Assembly (NCBI GenBank): GCA_035609245.1
Contig: CP141202.1
Coordinates: 1,240,001 to 1,304,000 of the forward strand
DNA: 64,000 nucleotides
DNA from: Bacteroidales bacterium MB20-C3-3
Lineage (GTDB): Bacteria; Bacteroidota; Bacteroidia; Bacteroidales; UBA932
Direction: 5' to 3'
Shown: piece after piece, positions 7,697 to 16,959 of the stretch
How the letters are laid out: every line of letters begins with the position of its first letter
Position numbering within the stretch: the first letter of the stretch is position 1
Notes under the pieces: generated by a model
Database searches by the model: none
Told to the model about the DNA's origin: nothing
The model's input: only the letters and a program-made list of their open reading frames with translations
Made by a program: the position numbers and the translations under genes

Positions 7697-9130
7697 TTAA
7701 TATCCTGGGTTGTTAACTAATTTTTTGTTTACATCCATTTCAGTTGCTCCAATAGGGGCAACAACCCGATAATCTGCGTAAGGTATCTCAGGAAGCCCGT
7801 TAGGTCTTGAAATTGGTAGCCCAAGCCTCTTCATGTCAAAAAACCGGTGTCCTTCAAAAGCCAGTTCTATCCTTCTTTGAAGCAAAATTTCATTTATCAG
7901 CTCTGAGTTTGCAACATCTGTATCATCCAGCCCTCTAATGTTTCTCAATGCATTAATATCATTACGGGCCTGTGTGTAATTTTTCATGTGTGCATAAGCC
8001 TCTGCCCTGTTAAGATAAATTTCAGATATTCTGATTAATGGGACATCGTCCAATCCAAATGCACCACCCCAGCTGTTAAACTTGGTTGTCCACCACAAAT
8101 CCTGTCCGTAATAGTGAACTTTTCTAAGTGCACCAAACCTCTTGTCATTATCCTTATCTATAATATTTATAAAGTCAGGGGAAACTGAAAGTTGAGCATC
8201 TCCCGGTCCTGTCCCATCACCAAATCCCTCCTCATCCCTAAATCCATTATCCATTGTCCCATAAGTAGAGTGAAGGGATATTGATTTTAAATTTTCAGTT
8301 ATTGTATAATGAAGTTGCCAGATTGATTCTGTCCCTTTTGAAAAAATATCTGTATAGAGACCATTGTACAATTTAACCTTTGAATTTGTGATTGTTGTAC
8401 TTGCTGCAGCTATTGCATTATCCCACTCCCCCTTATAAAGATATACCCTGGATTGAAAAGCTTTTACTGCCAGAGCAGATACTCTGTAAGGGAAATTTGA
8501 TCCGTCATTGTTATTCAGCAGAGTATAAGAGTCGTTAAGATCCTTTACAATCTGTGTCCATACAACATCCACTGTTGCCCTTGGAACAGAGGCCTGTTCA
8601 GTAATACTTCCTCCCTCGTTAAAGAATGGTTCTGTAAGTAGTGGAACACAAAGATTAAAATTCTCAACCAGTTTTCCGGGAACTCTACTATATATAATAC
8701 TTAAATTAAAGTAGTTGTAAGCTCTCAGAAACAGTGCTTCTCCTGTAAGGGATTTAACCTTTGCTGTTTGGTCAAGTTGTGATAAATAGTAAATGGCCTC
8801 ATTCAACGCACCTATCTGCTTATATGCAATTTCCCATATATCCAGATTGTAATTTGGCTTAAAGTTATACTGGCCCGAATAGCTTGTAGCTCCGGGAGAG
8901 AGCTGTGTATTATCACCCAGAACATCCGGAATACATATCAGATCTCTTCCGGCATAGTATCCATCTTGTAGCTGGTCATATACACCTATTATTAAACTTT
9001 CACAACCGGTTACAGTTTTGATTTTATCTTGCGGCAATGCGTGCTTTGTACTCACATCAAGCATTGAATCGCAAGATGAGTTTGCAAAGAGCACAAATAT
9101 TGTGACAATAATTAAATTTATTTTTTTCAT
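7697..9130 (-). CDS. SusD/RagB-family nutrient-binding lipoprotein
   Basis: 477 residues with a lipoprotein signal (Cys20 in NSSC) and the SusD-like pattern: an N-terminal TPR-type region with EALFLRAYNYFNL, a middle variable part, and a C-terminal segment containing LIRISEIYLNRAEAYA, LRNIRG and LLQRRIELAFEGHRFFDMKR, which is highly typical of RagB/SusD. SusD proteins sit on the cell surface as the lid over the SusC channel and capture the ligand. It is paired with the SusC gene upstream (11-base gap). The surrounding peptidases imply a peptide-type ligand, in the manner of the RagAB system of Porphyromonas; that is inference. Confidence 0.93.
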   Translation of the reverse strand: MKKINLIIVTIFVLFANSSCDSMLDVSTKHALPQDKIKTVTGCESLIIGVYDQLQDGYYAGRDLICIPDVLGDNTQLSPGATSYSGQYNFKPNYNLDIWEIAYKQIGALNEAIYYLSQLDQTAKVKSLTGEALFLRAYNYFNLSIIYSRVPGKLVENFNLCVPLLTEPFFNEGGSITEQASVPRATVDVVWTQIVKDLNDSYTLLNNNDGSNFPYRVSALAVKAFQSRVYLYKGEWDNAIAAASTTITNSKVKLYNGLYTDIFSKGTESIWQLHYTITENLKSISLHSTYGTMDNGFRDEEGFGDGTGPGDAQLSVSPDFINIIDKDNDKRFGALRKVHYYGQDLWWTTKFNSWGGAFGLDDVPLIRISEIYLNRAEAYAHMKNYTQARNDINALRNIRGLDDTDVANSELINEILLQRRIELAFEGHRFFDMKRLGLPISRPNGLPEIPYADYRVVAPIGATEMDVNKKLVNNPGY

Positions 9131-9141
9131 ATCCGGATTGA

Positions 9142-12100
9142 TTAAAAGTTAATCTTAATACCTATACTTAAACTCTTTGACTGAGGATAGAGCCCTCTGT
9201 CTGAACCCACAGATTCAGGGTCATAGCCCTGATACGGAGTTGTTGTCCATACATTGTATGCATTTGCATATATCTGAGCATCTGATATTCTCAGCTTTTT
9301 AACAAGTTTCTGAGGTATGTTATAGCTTAGGTTTATATTTTTTAATTTAATAAAGTCCGTAGATTCGTAAATAAGACTCATTGAGGGATCACTATTATTA
9401 TCATACTTCATTGGATTTCCCGGATATAAACCATCAATTACAGGCCTTGGCACCCAGGTATTATCGCCAGGCTTTCTCCAGTACGAGTTATAGATATCTG
9501 CAAGAAGGTTGTTGTCTGCAGCTTGCCCTATTAACACAGCTTTGTCACTCCAGTATTTGAGGGCACCCCTCTGAAACTGGAAAAAGAAAGAGAGTGTGAA
9601 GTTTTTCCAGGAGATAGTATTTTCCATACCTCCAAAGAATGTTGGATCAAGACCTTTTGTCCAGACTCTGTCTTCAAGTGTTGGATTATAGGTAATATAT
9701 CCATCTTTATCATAATACATCGGACGGCCATCAGAGCTGTTTACTCCTGCCCACTGATATACATATTCTGCAGTAATAGGCTTACCCACCTTGTACTGAC
9801 CAAGCTCCTCAAGACCATCCTGTAATTCAGTAATAAAGTTCTTTGCAAGAGAGATGTTGAAAGAGGTTTCCCACTTGAAATTCTCCCCATCAATATTGAC
9901 AGTATTCAGCTGAATATCTATCCCTTGATTTCTAACACCGCCCATATTTGATGGAATAATGCTAAAACCTGTTGTCTGAGGTATTATCCTGTAATAGAGC
10001 AGATCTTTTGTGTCATCCATATACATGTCAACATTAGCACTTATCCTGCCACCAAAAATGCCCGCAGTCAGCCCCACATTCTTTGAGTGTTTCTTCTCCC
10101 ATGTAAGTTTAGGGTTACCTATGGATGAAGGAATAATCCCGGATGATCCGTTATAAGATGAATTTGCATCATAGAGTCGCTGTGATACATAGTTTCCAAT
10201 ACTGGCGTTTCCGGTTATACCGTAACTTGCTCTAAGTTTAAGGTCATTAAGCCACTCAACATCTTTAAGGAACTTCTCCTCCTTCATTCTCCAGGCAAAG
10301 GATACCGATGGGAATGTTCCCCATTTATTATCGGCACCAAAGCGAGATGAACCATCATACCTGATTGTGCCTGTGAGAATATATTTGTCTTTAAAAGTGT
10401 AGCTTGCCCGTCCAAAGAATCCTGCCATCTTCCATTCAGAGTACTCCTCCATTGTGGAAATTGGTGTGGCAGCGCTGCTCAGAAGAGTAAGATCAGGGCT
10501 GGAAACACCATTGGCCTCTGCTCCAATCATATGATATTTATAGCTGCTGTAAGAGAATCCGGCAACTGCACTTATTCTGTGTATATCTTTTATTGTAGTG
10601 TTATAAGTAAGGACCTGCTCAGACTGGAATTTATTCACATCAGATGAGTTTGCAATAATGGCTCCGTTAACCCTTGAACCGAGTCTTGTCCGGGGATCAC
10701 TGAACTGGTGCTCATTTAGCCAGGTAAGATCCAGGTTATAACTACTTTTAAATTCAAGTCCTTTAAGAATTTTGAAAGTCAAGTCATTTGCCGAGATCAG
10801 ATTATTAGTCTTGCCTATATACTCATTAAGTTCAAGCATTTGTGGAATATTATACAGAAAATAACCATACTGCAAATCTGAGTAGTAATTTCCCTCAGAA
10901 TCTCTGGGCGAAACTCCCGGTAACAAAAACATTGCAGTCCTGGAGGGGTTTGCTGCACCTACTGTTGATGACTGATTGTGAGTAGTCCCACTGAATGTAT
11001 TATTAGTATTAAAAGTAAGCCACTGAGTTATTGTGTGGCTAAGATTAAGCCTCCCGGAGACTCTGCTGAAGCCTGTGTGTTTAATTATACCATCTGTTTT
11101 GTTATATCCCAGTGAGGTATAAAACTTTGTGTTATCACCTCCTCCAGAAAGGCTTACCTGATAATTCTGTACCAGGGCTCTTCTGAATATTTCATCATAC
11201 CAGTTTGTGGTTGGTGCATTTGAGTATCCGTCATCTCCCCATCCAAAGCTTTTAAAAAGATCCAGCTTCTCATTGTACATGTTAGTACCATTGTACTCAT
11301 CATAATTTTTGTACTCAAGCAGGGCAAATTCGGCCCACTGCTTACCATTGAGAAGAGGAACCCTGCGGATAATATCCTGAACACCTGCTGTAGCTGTAAC
11401 CGATACCTTGGTTTTACCTGAAGCTCCCTTCTTGGTTGTTATTATTACTACTCCGTTTGCTGCCTGTGCTCCGTATATTGAGGCCGATGCACCATCCTTC
11501 AGCACGCTTATAGACTCGATATCCTCAGGATTAAGGCCGGCAAGGACATCTGCATTGGTTAAAATATTTGTTGTCTGTGCTCCGTTTGTTACCTGTACAC
11601 CATCAATAATATAGAGAGGCTGTGTATCGGCATTTATTGAACCGCGCCCCCTGATATTGATTGAGAATGACGAACCCGGGATACCGGAAGTAGAGGTAAT
11701 TTGAACTCCGGACATCTTTCCCTGTAGTGCCCTTTGAAAATTTGAGCTGTTTGTTTTTGCAAGAGATTCTGCAGTAATGTTTTCAATAGATCCTGCTATA
11801 TCTTTCTTTCTTGTTACACCATAACCCACTACTACAATCTGCTCCAGTTCATTTTCCGCCTCCCTGAGAGCTACATTAATAAATCGCTGCCCGTTAATTG
11901 CTATCTCCTGAGGTCTCATCCCCAAAAAATTAAAAACAAGAGTATTTTGCTTTGCAATATCCTCTACCCTGATTTTATAATTACCATCAAAGTCAGAAAT
12001 TACCCCTTTTCCTTTCTCTCCTTTTATTTCTACAGATGCACCAGGTAATGGCTCATTGTTTAAATCGGTAATTTTGCCGTAAACAAAGAGTGAATCAATC

Positions 12101-12471
12101 TTTTCATCTGGTTTTTTCTGATCTTTTGAGGGGGTGGCTTTCTCAGTAATCTTTTTTATGTAGATTACCTTCTTGTCTATGCTAAAGGTAAGCCCTGTCC
12201 CCTCAAGACACCCATCCATAATCTGGCTGATTGTACTTGATCTGAACTCCTTAGTTATTTTAGGAATTTTTACAATGTCCAGATCTTCGTAGACAAAGAA
12301 GTAATTACTCTGCGATGTTATCTGAACCATCGCCTCTTTAAAAGTAACATTGTTTAGCTTTACATTGTATACTTCCCTCTGTGTCTGTGCAGACAACTGT
12401 CCGGTACACAGAATCAGGGCGTACAATAAAAAGAAAACAAACAAATTTTTATACCCTTTGTTTTTTTTCAT
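9142..12471 (-). CDS. SusC-family TonB-dependent transporter with STN signalling domain
   Basis: 1109 residues. Domains in order: signal peptide (about 1-29), an STN (secretin/TonB short N-terminal) domain at about 36-107, a carboxypeptidase-regulatory-like domain at 128-205, a TonB-box-like VVVGYG at about 213-218, the plug with GSINADTQPLYIIDG and the SusC-typical DIESISVLKDGASASIYG, then a long outer-membrane barrel ending in a terminal Phe. The STN domain is the part that contacts a FecR-type anti-sigma protein, and one is encoded just upstream with an ECF sigma factor. This makes it a transducer as well as a transporter: ligand binding should induce its own operon. Neither of the other two SusC proteins in the window has an STN domain. 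Confidence 0.95.
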   Translation of the reverse strand: MKKNKGYKNLFVFFLLYALILCTGQLSAQTQREVYNVKLNNVTFKEAMVQITSQSNYFFVYEDLDIVKIPKITKEFRSSTISQIMDGCLEGTGLTFSIDKKVIYIKKITEKATPSKDQKKPDEKIDSLFVYGKITDLNNEPLPGASVEIKGEKGKGVISDFDGNYKIRVEDIAKQNTLVFNFLGMRPQEIAINGQRFINVALREAENELEQIVVVGYGVTRKKDIAGSIENITAESLAKTNSSNFQRALQGKMSGVQITSTSGIPGSSFSINIRGRGSINADTQPLYIIDGVQVTNGAQTTNILTNADVLAGLNPEDIESISVLKDGASASIYGAQAANGVVIITTKKGASGKTKVSVTATAGVQDIIRRVPLLNGKQWAEFALLEYKNYDEYNGTNMYNEKLDLFKSFGWGDDGYSNAPTTNWYDEIFRRALVQNYQVSLSGGGDNTKFYTSLGYNKTDGIIKHTGFSRVSGRLNLSHTITQWLTFNTNNTFSGTTHNQSSTVGAANPSRTAMFLLPGVSPRDSEGNYYSDLQYGYFLYNIPQMLELNEYIGKTNNLISANDLTFKILKGLEFKSSYNLDLTWLNEHQFSDPRTRLGSRVNGAIIANSSDVNKFQSEQVLTYNTTIKDIHRISAVAGFSYSSYKYHMIGAEANGVSSPDLTLLSSAATPISTMEEYSEWKMAGFFGRASYTFKDKYILTGTIRYDGSSRFGADNKWGTFPSVSFAWRMKEEKFLKDVEWLNDLKLRASYGITGNASIGNYVSQRLYDANSSYNGSSGIIPSSIGNPKLTWEKKHSKNVGLTAGIFGGRISANVDMYMDDTKDLLYYRIIPQTTGFSIIPSNMGGVRNQGIDIQLNTVNIDGENFKWETSFNISLAKNFITELQDGLEELGQYKVGKPITAEYVYQWAGVNSSDGRPMYYDKDGYITYNPTLEDRVWTKGLDPTFFGGMENTISWKNFTLSFFFQFQRGALKYWSDKAVLIGQAADNNLLADIYNSYWRKPGDNTWVPRPVIDGLYPGNPMKYDNNSDPSMSLIYESTDFIKLKNINLSYNIPQKLVKKLRISDAQIYANAYNVWTTTPYQGYDPESVGSDRGLYPQSKSLSIGIKINF

Positions 12472-12498
12472 AATTAAGTTTAGTTAGTAGGTAATAAA

Positions 12499-13620
12499 TT
12501 AGTATATCGTTACGGTTCTTCCATCAATTTTAATGTGTCCCGGGACCATCCTGGCAAAAGTATTGAGCAACTCCTCCGGACTCTCCTCCCTGCTGAGTTT
12601 TCCGGACAACACTCTCTCCTTAACAGAGCTCTCTTTAAATATTACTTCAAGACCGTACCATCTTGCCAAGTCTCTCATAATATCCTCAAGTCTTTGTTTA
12701 TCAAAAAAGTACACACCCTCTTTCCATGAAGTGTATATAGCTGTATTGACATCGGTTACCTCTAACCCTCCAGCCTTTTTATTGTATAGAGACTGTTCCC
12801 CAATTTTCATGTCATAGCCCTCTTTCTCTCCCATACTGTTTAAATATCCAATATTGATTCTCCCCTCAACGAGTGTGGCTGCAATTTTATTGTCCTCGCT
12901 ATAAGCTTTTACATTAAACTGAGTCCCTGTTACACTGACTTTTGCACCATCTGTAATTACGCTAAATGGTCTTGAACTATCTTTTGCAATATCAAAAAAT
13001 CCCTCTCCATCAAGATTTACAATCCTTGATGACCCTTTGAAATTTGTGGAATATGACAATGAGCTTTTTGAATTTAACCATACAACAGATTCATCAGGGA
13101 GAATAATTTTGAAAAGCCTTATTTCCGGGACAACTATACGATGCACTGCCACTCGTTTGCTCTTCTGAGGATAGTACTTAATTGTATTCCGGTCTATTTT
13201 CACACACACATTTTCAATGTCTGTACTATCTTCTATGGAGTTTAAACTTATTATTCTGGAGCCATCCACAATCAGAGTAATATCTTCAAAATGCATATTC
13301 CGGTCTATAGTTTTCTGCTCGTTTATCTCTATAATAATCTGGTATGCAGACAAAGCGACAATGAGACTTATTACCAGAACAGCTGCTATCCTCCTGAGCA
13401 TCGGACTAAAAAAGAAAGCTCTCTTTTTAGATGAGATCCTATTGTAGTCTTTGTATCTGCTCTTTATATACTCTCTGTTTTGAAGTCTGTTATATAGCTC
13501 CTCGTTCTCTTCAGAGAACTCTCTCCAGCTATTCAATTCTCTCTTTTCAATTTCATCAAGTTCTGACAATAAGTTTTTTGTCAGCAGCGACTTAATTCTG
13601 TTAATTTGTTCTTCTTTCAT
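12499..13620 (-). CDS. FecR-type anti-sigma regulator
   Basis: 373 residues from the ATG at 13620; a GTG eight codons upstream is less likely. The N-terminal 70 residues are charged and cytoplasmic, followed by one membrane span (about 70-88, IAAVLVISLIVALSAYQII region). The periplasmic part has the FecR pattern (DESVVWLNSKSSLSY, then GEGFFDIAKDSSRPFSV and VTGTQFNVKAY) and a C-terminal DUF4974-like domain with the segment EDIMRDLARWYGLEV, an STN-like fold. FecR proteins hold the cognate sigma factor inactive until the STN domain of the outer-membrane transporter signals ligand binding. Gene order sigma-fecR-susC with gaps of 87 and 27 bases supports this pairing. Confidence 0.93.
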   Translation of the reverse strand: MKEEQINRIKSLLTKNLLSELDEIEKRELNSWREFSEENEELYNRLQNREYIKSRYKDYNRISSKKRAFFFSPMLRRIAAVLVISLIVALSAYQIIIEINEQKTIDRNMHFEDITLIVDGSRIISLNSIEDSTDIENVCVKIDRNTIKYYPQKSKRVAVHRIVVPEIRLFKIILPDESVVWLNSKSSLSYSTNFKGSSRIVNLDGEGFFDIAKDSSRPFSVITDGAKVSVTGTQFNVKAYSEDNKIAATLVEGRINIGYLNSMGEKEGYDMKIGEQSLYNKKAGGLEVTDVNTAIYTSWKEGVYFFDKQRLEDIMRDLARWYGLEVIFKESSVKERVLSGKLSREESPEELLNTFARMVPGHIKIDGRTVTIY

Positions 13621-13707
13621 TATTCTGTCAATATTTTTACACACAAAAATAAGTGCCCTCTATATCAAGGACAACTGAAAACTTAAAAAGGGTGGAACAG
13701 GAGTTTT

Positions 13708-14262
13708 TTAATTGTAATTTTTTAGCAGAAACATTGCAATAACAAACAGCTCCTTCAAAGACTCTTTTAGAAGTTGTTTTGCTCTGCTTTTCTGACTTTT
13801 AACGGTGTTGACAGATATTCCCAGTTTGTCTGCAATCTCCTGATTACTCATCCCTTCAATATAACTTAATCTGAAAATTTTATTACACTCTTTTGGGAGT
13901 TCATCAAGACTGGAAAAGAGCTCAAAAAGAATTTCGGTCTCAATTCTGTCAATAAGATAACCGGAGTTATCAGCATCGCTCTCTTGAGAAAAAGTATAAT
14001 CAGCAAACCGCTTTTTGACGCCGTCTCTTTTTATGTGATTAAGTGAAGAGTTTCTTACAGCAGAAAAAAGATATGACTTCAAGGCATTTTCGTTGCTCAG
14101 GGAGATTTTTCTTTCAATGAGTCTGGTAAACACAGACTGGACTACATCTTCTGCTTCTGAGTATGATTTTGTGTACTTGTATGCATAAAAACAAAGCAAT
14201 GAATGATATTTTGCATATATCTCCTTAATGTCGCCATTGGATAACAGATTCTCAGTATTCAT
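13708..14262 (-). CDS. ECF RNA polymerase sigma factor (sigma-70 family)
   Basis: 184 residues from the ATG at 14262. Longer versions of the frame run back into the neighbouring terminator and are rejected. Region 2 is seen in the stretch YHSLLCFYAYKYTKS followed by EAEDVVQSVF; region 4 in LPKECNKIFRLSYIEGMSNQEIADKLGISVNTVK, the helix-turn-helix for the -35 element. This pattern is typical of the Bacteroidetes ECF group that pairs with FecR proteins. It is the first gene of the roughly 14-kb peptide operon and probably drives a promoter for susC and the genes behind it, although a target promoter could not be picked out. A housekeeping -7 element lies 22 bases ahead of the start. Confidence 0.93.
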   Translation of the reverse strand: MNTENLLSNGDIKEIYAKYHSLLCFYAYKYTKSYSEAEDVVQSVFTRLIERKISLSNENALKSYLFSAVRNSSLNHIKRDGVKKRFADYTFSQESDADNSGYLIDRIETEILFELFSSLDELPKECNKIFRLSYIEGMSNQEIADKLGISVNTVKSQKSRAKQLLKESLKELFVIAMFLLKNYN

Positions 14263-14283
14263 TGCTGTTTTACAAGTATCTTT

Positions 14284-14291
14284 CAAAGATA
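14284..14291 (-). promoter_or_regulatory. Putative -7 promoter element for the ECF sigma gene
   Basis: On the minus strand the bases read TATCTTTG, an exact match to the Bacteroides -7 consensus TAnnTTTG, 21 bases ahead of the sigma-factor ATG. No good TTTG was found at the usual 19-21 base spacing; that region is taken up by the terminator of the preceding gene, so the promoter may be weak. Confidence 0.45.
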
Positions 14292-14292
14292 A

Positions 14293-14317
14293 CAAAAAAG
14301 CAGGCATCACTGCCTGC
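14293..14317 (-). terminator. Rho-independent terminator after the acetate-family transporter gene
   Basis: A perfect 7-base stem (GCAGGCA/TGCCTGC) with a four-base loop is followed on the minus strand by a run of six T. It lies 25 bases past the stop of the transporter gene and separates that unit from the sigma/FecR operon. Confidence 0.85.
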
Positions 14318-14341
14318 TCTCTTTTATGTATTAAAGCCCTT

Positions 14342-14908
14342 TTACCTTTTTTCAAGGAATGGTTTTCCCATTGGCAGCACCGTTTTACCTGCAAGATCAT
14401 TAATGATAATGCCCGCCATCATATACCATGCACCTAATGCGCAGAAAATTAACTCATACCCTGCAACAACATTTAAAACAGGATATCCAAAGTGACCTGC
14501 AACCAGAAGGATAAATCCTATCAGCAGTAAGAAAAAGGTAATTGCCATTGCCTTATGCACTCTGAGGGAGGCAACGAACATAATAACAGTGTAGAGAGTC
14601 CATGCAAGCATAAAATACCCGACATCTGTTGTGGAAGATTTATAAACATCCAGGATATTCAGTATCCAGATAATTCCAAGACCTATCCAGAAACTTCCGT
14701 AAGCCACAAAGGCCGAATATCCAAAATTATTGCCCATCTTCTGCTCCTGAAAGCCTGCTATCATTTGAGCCAAACCTCCAAAGATGATTCCCATTGCGAG
14801 TACAGGACCCAATCCCAAAAGTCCGATGTTGTGAAACTGCAGTAAAAGCGTTGTCAATCCAAACCCCGCCAGACCTACCACTGCCGGATTTCCATTTTTC
14901 TGATTCAT
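14342..14908 (-). CDS. SatP/YaaH (GPR1/FUN34) family acetate/succinate transporter
   Basis: 188 residues from the ATG at 14908; an alternative start eleven codons upstream adds a non-conserved tail. The protein has about six membrane spans and the family signature near its N-terminus, a GNPAVVGLAGFGLTT stretch equivalent to the NPAPLGL motif, plus GLAQMIAGFQEQKMGNNFG in the middle, matching the conserved Gly/Gln/Glu segment of YaaH proteins. Family members move acetate, and in some cases succinate, with protons across the inner membrane. It forms its own unit between an AcpH gene read the other way and its own terminator. Confidence 0.9.
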   Translation of the reverse strand: MNQKNGNPAVVGLAGFGLTTLLLQFHNIGLLGLGPVLAMGIIFGGLAQMIAGFQEQKMGNNFGYSAFVAYGSFWIGLGIIWILNILDVYKSSTTDVGYFMLAWTLYTVIMFVASLRVHKAMAITFFLLLIGFILLVAGHFGYPVLNVVAGYELIFCALGAWYMMAGIIINDLAGKTVLPMGKPFLEKR

Positions 14909-14963
14909 TAAATAATGTTTTTTTATTAATAAAGTCGGCAAAAATAGCCTTATTTTTGAAATT

Positions 14964-15554
14964 ATGAACTATTTGGCTCACATCTATCTTTCCGGAGGTG
15001 ACAGGCAGCTTCAGGTGGGTAATTTTATAGGTGATTTTGTAAAGGGACGCCAATACGAAAGCTACCCTAAAGGCATCCGGAGAGGCATACTGCTTCATCG
15101 TGAAATTGACCGGTTTACGGACTGTCATCCCCTCTTTATTGAGACAGTTGAGCTGCTTCGGCCTGCCTTCGGAAGATATTCCGGCATAATTGCCGATATG
15201 TATTTTGACTACCTCCTGGCATCGGACTTTAAGAGGTACAGCCACTCCATCCCCCTCACTCTCTTTGCGGCAAATTTCTATATCTCTGCCACTCTTAACT
15301 ACAGATGGCTGCCTGAGCGGGTAAAGGGGTTCATATTTCACTTCATCTGGACAAACCGGCTAAAGCAATATTCCACATACGAAGGGCTAGAGTATTCACT
15401 CAAAATAATGTCACACTACAAAACAAAAGCAATAAACCCGGAGCTTAGCATCTCATTCCTCAAAGAGAACGAAGATGTACTAAGATCCGGGTTTAATCTC
15501 TTTATGCCGGAGGCAATTGAATTTGTCAGATCCTTGGCTTCTGAGGCAGTCTGA
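14964..15554 (+). CDS. acpH: Acyl carrier protein phosphodiesterase
   Basis: 196 residues, close to the 193 of the Escherichia coli enzyme. It opens with MNYLAHIYLS, then VGNFIGDFVKG, GILLHREIDRFTDCHP and GIIADMYFDYLLA, the His/Asp series that marks the AcpH family (HD-like metal site). The enzyme removes the 4'-phosphopantetheine arm from acyl carrier protein in the cytoplasm. It is transcribed away from the transporter gene, 55 bases distant, and ends 39 bases before a convergent ATPase gene. No lipid-synthesis gene is adjacent. Confidence 0.9.
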   Translation: MNYLAHIYLSGGDRQLQVGNFIGDFVKGRQYESYPKGIRRGILLHREIDRFTDCHPLFIETVELLRPAFGRYSGIIADMYFDYLLASDFKRYSHSIPLTLFAANFYISATLNYRWLPERVKGFIFHFIWTNRLKQYSTYEGLEYSLKIMSHYKTKAINPELSISFLKENEDVLRSGFNLFMPEAIEFVRSLASEAV

Positions 15555-15593
15555 GAGAGAAAGACTTCAGCAGATTAGCAACTTTGGGTAAAG

Positions 15594-16823
15594 TTACTTA
15601 AGGACTGAGTGAGTCAAAGTTGAAGACAAAAAATCCCTGATATAAATATGCTCAATTCCCTCATAACTATTTTCAAATGATTTCTCACCAGATACTACAA
15701 TTTTTGGGTAGTTGTCTTTAATTTTAAGAAGGTTACCAAACTCCCTGCTGATTGTATCCTCTCTGGTCAACTCAATTGCAACCTGTACATAAATTGTCTC
15801 TCCTGATTTAGTACAAACAAAATCAATTTCTTCGTTATCAAAAGAACCTACTTTAACATCATATCCACAGTATAGCAAGTGATTACACACAAGATTTTCT
15901 AACCTCCCTGCTCTGTCCTGTCTTTTGTATCCCGCTACGGCATTTTTTATCCCAAGATTTTCAAAATAATACTTCTCGCCTCTTTCAAAGTGTCTTTTAC
16001 CAATAATGTCATATCTTCCCAGACGGTGTACAACAAATGCTTCAGATAGAGAATTTGCATATTCTGATACTTGATTGGGAGATATCTCTACCTTCTGATT
16101 TTTAAGAAAATCGCTTATTTTTTTTGATGAAAAGAGATTCCCGACATTTCCGGCGAGAAATCTTATGAGTTGTTCCAGGAAAATTGTATTCCTTATCCCT
16201 TTCCTTTGTACAACATCTCTGAGTACAATTGTAGAGTATATGCCATTGATATACTCCATTACCACATCTTCTTTCAGGGGCAAATGCATCAAATAAGGAA
16301 GCCCGCCATAATGTGTGTAAAGCTCTAAGGAGGAGTCATCGTTTTGAAGTTTGTGAAAATTTATAAATTCTAAATATGATAAACTATAGATAACAAACTC
16401 AACATATCGGCCTCCAAATTCATTTGCAAGATCACTTGAAAATAAATTTGAATTACTACCGGTGATGTAAATATCATTGTTTTCATCCAGCGCCAGAGAC
16501 CGGATAGCAATTCTAAAGTCTGCTATCTCCTGTATCTCATCTATAAATATATAGTTCATCTTCTCCTTGCAGGATTTTGAAATGATATATTGATTGAGAT
16601 CCCTAAAATCTTTGATTTCTGAATACTCAATATCCTCTTTGTTAATGTAGATAACATTTGCAAGGGGCTCCTCCCGCTTAATAAACTCAATGAGCTGAAA
16701 GAGAATGTAGCTTTTCCCCACCCTTCTATGCCCAATCAGAACTTTTACCACAGATTTTCTCATAAATGGCACAATCCTCTTAATATAAGACTCTCTTTCA
16801 ATTATTATTTTTGGACTTTTCAT
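15594..16823 (-). CDS. AAA ATPase with DUF4143 domain
   Basis: 409 residues. The N-terminal AAA_14-like ATPase has Walker A GHRRVGKS (31-38), Walker B YIFIDEIQE (about 91-99) and a sensor-like ITGSNS. The second half is a DUF4143 region that ends in a restriction-endonuclease-like pattern with a conserved Asp (EEIDFVC) and a strand with VQVAIEL. These proteins are common and patchy in Bacteroidetes and archaea; their role is unsettled, with links to mobile or defence DNA suggested. The gene is AT-richer than its neighbours and has no partner gene, which fits acquisition by transfer. No function is assigned beyond ATP binding. Confidence 0.85.
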   Translation of the reverse strand: MKSPKIIIERESYIKRIVPFMRKSVVKVLIGHRRVGKSYILFQLIEFIKREEPLANVIYINKEDIEYSEIKDFRDLNQYIISKSCKEKMNYIFIDEIQEIADFRIAIRSLALDENNDIYITGSNSNLFSSDLANEFGGRYVEFVIYSLSYLEFINFHKLQNDDSSLELYTHYGGLPYLMHLPLKEDVVMEYINGIYSTIVLRDVVQRKGIRNTIFLEQLIRFLAGNVGNLFSSKKISDFLKNQKVEISPNQVSEYANSLSEAFVVHRLGRYDIIGKRHFERGEKYYFENLGIKNAVAGYKRQDRAGRLENLVCNHLLYCGYDVKVGSFDNEEIDFVCTKSGETIYVQVAIELTREDTISREFGNLLKIKDNYPKIVVSGEKSFENSYEGIEHIYIRDFLSSTLTHSVLK

Positions 16824-16928
16824 AATTTATTATAAATATACTTATAATTCATTTCAAATATAGTGTTTTTTACAATCATACTTACAATTATTTTTTTCAA
16901 GATAATTATTATCTAAGCATTTTTCTAA

Positions 16929-16936
16929 TAACTTTG
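16929..16936 (+). promoter_or_regulatory. Putative -7 promoter element for the GH18 gene
   Basis: TAACTTTG matches the Bacteroides TAnnTTTG element exactly, 23 bases ahead of the GH18 ATG. The -33 region at 19-base spacing reads TTAT and is not a good match, so only the -7 element is supported. Confidence 0.45.
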
Positions 16937-16959
16937 TTGCGATTAACCCTGCTTAACAA

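Noticed and set aside
14263-14400. Upstream extension of the first ECF sigma factor by 46 codons
   Set aside because: The extension runs through the terminator and the end of the transporter gene, and a -7 promoter element lies inside it; the ATG at 14262 fits the family length.
14727-15341. 204-codon minus-strand frame across the acpH gene
   Set aside because: It is antisense to acpH and to the start of the transporter gene, and has no domain-like sequence.
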